Assembly (NCBI RefSeq): GCF_037392515.1
Contig: NC_090288.1
Span: 61,117,673 to 61,181,672 of the forward strand
Origin: Haliotis asinina
Lineage: Eukaryota; Mollusca; Gastropoda; Lepetellida; Haliotidae
Direction of reading: 5' to 3'
Length of the DNA: 64,000 nt
This document shows positions 57,516 through 64,000 of this stretch, one piece after another; the first letter of the stretch is position 1, and every line of letters starts with the position of its first letter. Under the pieces are notes generated by a model that did no database searches, was not told where the DNA came from, and was given only the letters and a program-made list of their open reading frames with translations. Both the position numbers and the translations under genes were made by a program.

Positions 57516-60379
57516 CTAACAAAATGGCCTGGAGACTGTCCTCTTGGTAATTCTGCCATCACAGCACAGGTCAAACACAAAGTCAAAAACCTGTCGCCCA
57601 CAGCAAGCTGGACGCATACCCTGGCGGCGCTTCACCGTGCCCCCGCAGCAGATATGAGTCCGTCCGGCGTAACGCTGACCGCCGCAAGAAGCTAGAAGAC
57701 AGAATCAATTGCTTGTCAATACGAGTGAGTGAGGGGATGGATGGGTGGGTGAACGGGTGAGTGAAGAAGAGAGTGAGTTGTTAATTCGTTCCTAGAAGCT
57801 GTATTCATGAAGAAGTACAACATCATACTGTTGAGTAGCATTCTAGAAGCTGTAGTATTGATGAATGTAGTACAACATCATACTGTTGAGTAGCATTTTA
57901 GAAGCTCTAGTATTCATGAATGTAGTACAACAACACATACCGAGGGAAAAAATAAGGGATCACATGAAAGCACAAATGTTCCTATACTTTTTCCAGGATT
58001 CTTTACAAACTATGCGACACACTTGGAAACCTTGGAAATAGTAAAGGTACACTTGTACCTGTGATTCCTTATTTCCCCTCAGTGTATTATTGAATCGCAT
58101 TTTAGAAGTTATAGTATTCGTGAGGGCGGTACAACATTACATTATTGAGTAGGATTTTAGAAATTGTAGCATTCATGCAGACAGTACAACAGCATATTAT
58201 GAATTCAGACCAGCACAGGGTGCTAGTTAGCATTTCCAAACTGGGTTTACCTCGGGATAAGACGATCAATGAAATGGATACTGGGGTCCGTTTTAAACCG
58301 CATATCAAAAGCAAAACAACTACTCAATATCTGATCAACATTCATACAGCACCGTAGCATGCTAGGCAGAGATGCACTACTGTACTATACGTCGTCTAAG
58401 GAAGCCAGTAGAGCGGGCGGGAATCCGTCACATATTTAATATATCATGTACTGCATGATTATGTTTCCTGTTTTTACCCCATATCAAACCTGTTTCGAGA
58501 GACTTGTTACTTTCTTTGAGGACCTATGTTCGGGTTTCATATTGTTAACATAAGTCCAGTTTAGAAACCTTCAAGGCCTTGAGATGCCATGTCTTTTTAC
58601 CAATCACATTGAAATATTCAACAAATTCACCGTAAAGGTACATTTAGTTATGGTGTAAAATTATGTCATTATTTCCATAAAATCAAGTGGAATTCCATCT
58701 ATGCCGATACGTTTCATTACCTTTAGGAACTGACCGAATGACATCATCAGTAATGAAACATATGTCATATTTGGGATTTCACTTTCATTATGGCACGGCA
58801 CCTAATCGCCAGCACACGAAGTCAGCCGCCTAGCTACCGCTCGTGGAAGATGCGTTGGCTGAGCGGGCTAGGCGGCTGACTTTGTGTGCTGGCGATTAGG
58901 TGCCTGACTCTGAGGGTGCGTGTTCGAATCCCGGATGGGACTCAAAAACAAAAAAAGTACCAGAATTTGTACTTTGCTAAATAATTTGTACTTTACTAAA
59001 ATCCCAAATATGACATATGCTGACCACTTTCTAAATGGCATCGTTCAATCATCAGTAATGAATTCAAAAACTAATCTCTATTTCAAAAATCACAGAATCA
59101 TCGTGATTATGTTTTACACTGAAGTGTTGGATAAGTCTATCTGTATAAACAATAGACTAGCGTCAGACATGCAGTTGTATAACATGAGTTACTGTACAGA
59201 ATACAGTTTTCTGATGAATAAGGCACTTTGATGCTGTCCATTAAATACAACGAACATATGATACATGACGAGGACGCCATGACTGACCTGAGACATCACA
59301 GGCAGCTCGTTGTTGGGCAGCCATGACGTGTCACAAAATATTAGAGTAGATGCTGTTATTAAGGATTCGTTTCACAAATTATTAGAGTAGATGCTGTTGT
59401 TTAGGATTCGCTTCATAAATATTACAATAGATTGCATTACAGTTATTATTAAGGTTTAATTTCATAAAAATATTGGCGCAGATGTTGTTTTTAAAGATAC
59501 GTTTCACAAAATGTAACATGTAACTTCTTCCATGAGAGCCATGTTTTACATCTATCGTTTCACTATAGTTTCTTTACTTCATTGTAGTGGCGACCTACTG
59601 TATGCAGTCGTTGGATTAACGTTCGTGTGTAGGCATCATCCGGGTAGCTATTCACAATCACCATTGTAGTTTCAGCTCTAAAGCTGTTATCAGACACATC
59701 TTTACCATGCACGACTATAAGTTATTAAGTTTTACTCAAGCAGGGATTCCTTGCTTCATTCAGTTTATGAAGCTCAGAGGCCGTTACTAATGGTTACCGA
59801 TTCCTTCATATATCCTCATGTTTTTTAAGATGAACTTTTGGCTTTTCTTTGTCTTTGTTTGTGACGGGTGCTATCGAAGGGACAGAATAAGCTTATCTTC
59901 TCACGAACCCACCACTTCAGAGAGTACCATTACACACATTCAAGCTACGGTCGAAATCGTAAAACGGTTTATAATAAGACATTTCTTATGATTATGGAGA
60001 GAGTTTTTGTTAGTTTATATCTGTGCTACGCTTGACATGTATAAATGTCTACTGGATGTTGTAAAGAGTTGAATACCGTACCTCCTACACCTCTGCCGTC
60101 ACCACGTGGCATCTTTATGCCCAGAATATGCTTATGTCCATTGTCGCCGTGGGCGTGGTTGTCACTGTGCCCGTCGACGTGGTCGCTGCCGGAGCCAGGC
60201 CATTGGTTCCATTTGGCGTTATTGTTGTTGTTGCCACGATTAGTCTGCGGATGGTCTCGGCGTTTGCCCCCTTTCAGAAAAGGACTCTGCGGAAAGTTGC
60301 CATTATTGTTCGTGCCCCACTGGCACTCAGCAACAACAACGAGGCATAGGAACAAGGCAACGATCTTGACTGGAACCAT
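57516..60379 (-). CDS. Galaxin-like secreted protein, three exons (middle one tentative)
   Basis: Exon 1 (60379-60082) encodes a signal peptide (MVPVKIVALFLCLVVVAEC) and a Gly/Asn-rich part with NNNNN and a His/Asp-rich SDHVDGHSDNHAHGDNGHKH (about residues 65-85). Exon 3 (57691-57516, stop TAG) carries paired-cysteine repeats CGGQRYAGRTHICCGG, RPACCGRQVFDF and DLCCDG, the galaxin pattern. An 18-base exon at 59305-59288 (ACDVS) fits in phase 1 on both sides but has a poor acceptor; exon 1 can also join exon 3 directly in frame. Length is about 157-163 residues. Galaxins were first found in coral skeleton, and related proteins occur in molluscs. A role in shell or other mineral matrix, with the acidic/His part binding metal ions, is inference. 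Confidence 0.75.
57780..58195. repeat. About 55-bp minisatellite in the galaxin-like intron, interrupted
   Basis: Units of TAGAAGCTGTAGTATTCATG, GTAGTACAACATCATACTGT and TGAGTAGCATT: about three copies before 57938 and two diverged copies after 58085. Confidence 0.8.
57940..58084. mobile_element. 145-bp mariner-type MITE with TA target duplication
   Basis: The left end reads CCGAGGGAAAAAATAAGGGA then TCAC. The right end complement reads CACTGAGGGGAAATAAGGAA then TCAC. TA lies on both sides (57938-57939 and 58085-58086). It sits inside the 55-bp minisatellite. Confidence 0.8.
58797..58913. repeat. Inverted copy of a tRNA-like SINE head
   Basis: GCACCTAATCGCCAGCACAC, GAAGTCAGCCGCCTAG (58799-58834) is the complement of CTAGGCGGCTGACTTTGTGT, GCTGGCGATTAGGTGC (58868-58903). 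Only about 30 bases separate them, so a strong hairpin is expected. Confidence 0.85.
58853..59010 (+). mobile_element. SINE, family C, with a well-kept tRNA-Leu/Ser-like head
   Basis: The A box TGGCTGAGCGG and B box GTTCGAATCCC have normal spacing for a tRNA with a long variable arm. The body continues into GTACCAGAATTTGTACTTTG and a repeated TTTGTACTTTACTAAA, then TCCCAAATATG. The acceptor arm does not pair as in a real tRNA, so I call it a SINE. Confidence 0.75.
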
Positions 60380-61540
60380 GTCTGAAGGCGTCTACTCCAC
60401 CAACTCGAGTCCCCTGTGCCTGGTAAAATGTCCCTCTTGACTAACGTCGGCGAGTCCAGTTTAAACCGGGAGCAAAACAAACTAGCAATGTTTTCCGAAG
60501 ATGTGGAACGAGTTAACGTCCCTGAACAATCGGGGCTTCGTGTTTGCAAAAGCATCATGGTGTTTGTCCTCGCTCATGTCTGTTAAAATTCCTAGTGCTG
60601 GAATCAAACAGGACCGTTGTTTCGACTGGTCATATTGTGTTGCTCACTAGATTGCTATAATGTTAGCACATAGCATGAGCAGTGATACACAATCGACGCT
60701 ACTGTGTGCCCGCCTTCTCACAATCCAATCTTCAGGATGAGCCGCGAATGCAAAAATGTTCGCTCTATGCGTCTGAACAAAAATACGTCTTTTTGTTTAA
60801 TTTAGGAATAGTTGCGTGGAAACTAGATTCACGTTAAGTTTGTAAACGGGAAAATAATTCTGTGTAATGGCGATAGTGAAATAGAAGAAAGCTAAAGGAA
60901 TTCTGTCCCAGATAGATTGACATACGTACACAAACGTTGTAATTTTGGCGTAAACACTCAAAAAATATGATTAGGACATGACACAAAATCTATGTAGGTT
61001 GCCTTTTGCCTAACACAATACATTCCAGACTTATCAGAAAACAATCACTGTGCACCAGGAGCAAACACGCACGTGGCTTTATTAGATTTGAAAAATATTA
61101 GGGGCGGTAGAAAGATTTCCAGTTAATTCTACAAGGCTTTGGCAAACAATGTGAAATCCTACCTTTGCGTTGGGGTTGCGTGTTCAAACTGATGGTTAAA
61201 GTATGGATATAGGAAATTACATCATTAGTTAACAGATGAAATATTCACAGTACCGATCAACAGTCCATTAAAAGCACACATGGCCACAAGACAAGATTGG
61301 GGTCACAAGCAGTCACACCCGGTCAGTCCACCTCGTGTCTTTATGCGAGTCTGGTATCTGTCACTAAACCCACTAAACCACCATGAACGTCTAGGGAAAT
61401 TCACTACATACCGTTGGAAGGATTTCCTGCAGCGTTGTTTGAGGATTCGAATAACGTCGTAAACGTCTCTCCAGACGAGGTCCACCTGTGACAAAATAGT
61501 TTAACTCGTAAACATTGTTCTAATTAAGAAACTGCTGTAA
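60380..61540. other. Upstream of the galaxin-like gene, no gene or clear promoter seen
   Basis: No TATA box lies at a convincing distance from the 60379 start. The overlapping minus frame 60274-60558 is a shadow of exon 1. Confidence 0.4.
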
Positions 61541-61830
61541 GCCACCTCGCACGTGTGGTGGGGCGTTATCGCACCATACCAAGGCCCTTCTGTTGAGAGA
61601 AAAAGCAACAACATAACAACACAAAGCCCCCATGTGCCCTTCTGGGTATCTCACAGTTCCCCTCAGTAGTCCTCGCTACACCTGTTCTCTCCATCGACGT
61701 CGTCGACATCGCTGTTTGGGCGACAGAACTGGCCGTCAGGCTGGGCGTCCTACATGGATGTTATGGAACTGTCGAGGATACATCTCTGATGCCAGATCTT
61801 TTGCCTTGCTCGAACTATGTCGGAGGGCGT
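61300..61830 (-). mobile_element. Tc1/IS630-like DNA transposase remnant
   Basis: Minus-strand pieces in transposase order: HVGRPARRPVLSPKQ-like residues with one stop inside (about 61770-61690), then ALVWCDNAPPHVRGGLQQFL (about 61600-61545) with the DNAPxH motif of DDE transposases, then a basic open stretch at 61494-61303. Stops and frame changes show it is dead. The last stretch is only tentatively part of it. Confidence 0.55.
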
Positions 61831-61849
61831 GGTTCGAATCCATATTGAC

Positions 61850-62040
61850 GTGGGGTCGTTACGGGTGGATCGCTTTCAGCACCGCATGCTTCCATGGACG
61901 ATTGTGCTGAAAATTTCGCTATGAGCACTGAATGGTGTTTTATGGGCGTTGGTCTGTAAAGTGATTGTGCTGAAAAGATCGCTGCATAAGCACCAGCTGG
62001 TGTTTCTATGGACGCTGAGTCGAGGAGCTGAAACATACCT
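61850..62040. repeat. About 67-bp tandem repeat, two to three copies
   Basis: GATTGTGCTGAAAATTTCGC and GATTGTGCTGAAAAGATCGC head two copies, each ending TGGTGTTT.TATGG.CG. A poorer copy precedes them (GGATCGCTTTCAGCACCGCA). Confidence 0.6.
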
Positions 62041-62499
62041 GCAGCTCTCAATCTGTCACTTCCCCTACACATGGCATGTAGATCCTGTTCCAGAATGATG
62101 AATGTATGTTTTTCTTACTTCTGCACTTCTTAAAGACTGCACAGAGTGGAAATGTTAAATCTGGTTCTCTAGCCTTTGAAGTGGAATGCTTTTAATATGC
62201 CATGCTTCTTGTAAAAGTCATGCAATTCACAGTATCAAGAAAAGCATGTTGAGTTACCATGAGAGATGTAACTAGATGTTCGTTAGATGGTACAGATAAT
62301 AAACCATCTCTTAAATCCTCCATCTAAAACAGTGTTTAAATCTGAATTGGTAAATTCAAACTGTTCGAGTCTAAATACATCGGCTTCTGGACTTGCCGTG
62401 TGCAGTAAAGCGGTTGTGATGGGGTTACTGGTAAACAATTCAAGCTGTACAAAGGCAGCTGTAGACACAGACTGAACACTTCACACGATGCAGGTTTAG

Positions 62500-63005
62500 T
62501 GGGGTTTAGTCGGCGGGATATGTAGGTAATGGATTTTTATCAGCGAGATAAAAGTAGTTAAGGGGTTACTCAAAGAAATAAAGGTAAATGAAATAGGGTT
62601 TACTTAGTGGGATAAAGATAGGTGAAGTGGGGTTTTCTCAGTGGAATAAAAATAGGTGAAGTGGGGTTTTCTCAGTGGAATAAATATAGGTGAAGTGGGG
62701 TTTTCTCAGTGAAATAAATATAGGTGAAGTGGGGTTTTCTCAGCAGAATAAATATAGGTGAAGTGGGGTTTACTCAGCGGAATAAAGATAGCTGAAGTGG
62801 GGTTTTCTAAGTGGAATAAAGATAGGTGAAGAGGGGTTTTCTCAGTGGAGTAAATATAGGTGAAGTGGGGTTTTCTCAGTGGAATAAATATAGGTGAAGA
62901 GGGGTTTTCTCAGTGTAATAAATATAGGTGAAGTGGGGTTTCCTCATCGGGATAAAGGTAGATGAAGTGGGGTTTTCTGAGCGGGATAAAAGTAGGTCAA
63001 GTTGG
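62500..63005. repeat. 34-bp minisatellite, about 14 copies
   Basis: Units of TCAGTGGAATAAATATAGGT then GAAGTGGGGTTTTC, diverging at both ends. Confidence 0.93.
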
Positions 63006-63009
63006 GATG

Positions 63010-64000
63010 TGGGTGATTTCCTACATAGGGGTAACGTTATCTGAAATGAGTCATCTGTGCAGTTCGATGCAAAGTATATTGATTTCTATGACAGCACTTG
63101 GTAGAAATTATAAAATGAAATGAACAAGTACAAATTAGGATTGGTCCAAGTAAATTATTCATTTTCCTTCTTTAAACAACTGATGTCTTATAACATGCTT
63201 TTCTCTCAACAACACCGTCATTTGTCCTCTAAAATGAAACAGGTGCTAAAACCGCCTCATGATTACCTGCCTTTGATGTCACGAATACAGATCTTGTCGA
63301 CATGGCGGGAGAACACTCATAAACCTTATATATTGCCATTATTTGACAACCCATGTCATACCTGAGACAGCTGCACCCGTGATGAAGCGCCTGTTCATAT
63401 ACTAAATCTGAACTTTTTGTCGGTCCGCAAGACTAAAGCTATAAATACCTGAATAAATGTCAAAACAGAATTTGGGTGATGACAGAGGAGAATATGTCGG
63501 TGTGTATGTAACTGTTAATCAGCTGTCACATTAATGCCTTTGTGAGTAGTTGGGGTGGGGTTTTTTTTCAAATACGGTTTCAGATGTGACAAGACTGATT
63601 ATAAGCAAACAATTTACAATGTTCCTCAAACTCACAATGAAAATCGTTCTTGCTCCCACAGTGTACGTGTGAACCATAATGACGAGGCGTACATACAGTA
63701 CAGGAAACAACAAACTGTATTTACTTCTGTACCAATATACAGAATGTACTTTGCAAAGTATCCCATTTATGTCTCAGATGATTTGAAAGATAACATATTT
63801 AGAAACGTCGTTTTTCATAATATTCCAGCCATAATATGCTTGTCTGCCAGAGGTCGAATCACGGCCTGCTTTTTGGGGAAGAAAGTGCAACCTTCGAGAA
63901 CTAGTAACATTGTGGCTGGCTTACACAACCAGCGTGTACGAGAGTCTAAGACAAACAGACCTGGGAAAACTCACAGATAATGTTTACTGGTGATAATACG
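63010..64000. other. Right edge, no supported gene
   Basis: The 141-residue plus frame from 63555 has no signal peptide, motif or splice context and an AT-rich, chance-like composition. A real exon cannot be excluded. Confidence 0.35.

Noticed and set aside
58853-58940. tRNA-Leu or tRNA-Ser gene
   Set aside because: A and B boxes are good, but the acceptor stem does not pair and a family C SINE tail follows.
61632-61910. Arg-rich plus-strand protein
   Set aside because: It is the reverse strand of the Tc1-like transposase remnant.
63555-63980. 141-residue frame near the right edge
   Set aside because: No motif or context; composition looks like chance. Kept only as a note in the edge entry.

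Overview
The window looks like nuclear DNA of a marine gastropod, most likely an abalone (Haliotis). The reasons are spliced genes with long introns, several SINE families ending in TCACTCACTCAC-type tails, many minisatellites, and a galaxin-like secreted gene of the kind linked to calcified structures. The genus is inference. No bacterial operon, CRISPR array or rRNA gene is present.

Layout. 0-0.5 kb: first exon of a secreted PAN/apple-domain gene running off the left edge (minus strand). 0.6-10.4 kb: no gene; a 700-bp foldback element, a broken LINE, a 51-bp minisatellite and tandem SINEs. 10.5-14.75 kb: a six-exon plus-strand gene for a secreted protein with short Cys-containing modules and a C-terminal zinc DD-carboxypeptidase-like (M15-type) domain. 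17.2-20.7 kb: a plus-strand sister gene that shares the N-terminal modules but shows no M15 domain; one intron holds repeated copies of an exon end with its splice donor, split by a palindromic transposon. 23.0-23.5 kb: possible orphan exons.

23.6-43.65 kb (minus strand): a complete adhesion GPCR. I could chain 22 coding exons with every intron phase matching, giving 5,232 nt or about 1,743 residues: signal peptide, C-type lectin domain, Ser/Thr-rich mucin segment, half lectin module, Ig-like region, hormone-receptor motif, GAIN/GPS, seven-helix domain and cytoplasmic tail. The mucin segment lies inside the lectin fold.

43.7-57.4 kb: no convincing gene; minisatellites, microsatellites and SINEs. 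57.5-60.4 kb (minus strand): a galaxin-like secreted protein with an Asn/His/Asp-rich N-terminal part. 60.4-64 kb: a Tc1-like transposase remnant, a 34-bp minisatellite and otherwise featureless sequence.

Functional reading (inference): the recognisable products are all secreted or cell-surface: a PAN protein, a wall-hydrolase-like enzyme and its sister, a lectin-bearing receptor and a possible matrix protein. The genes are not an operon. Exon positions were derived by hand from splice consensus and frame continuity and could be off by a base or a small exon.
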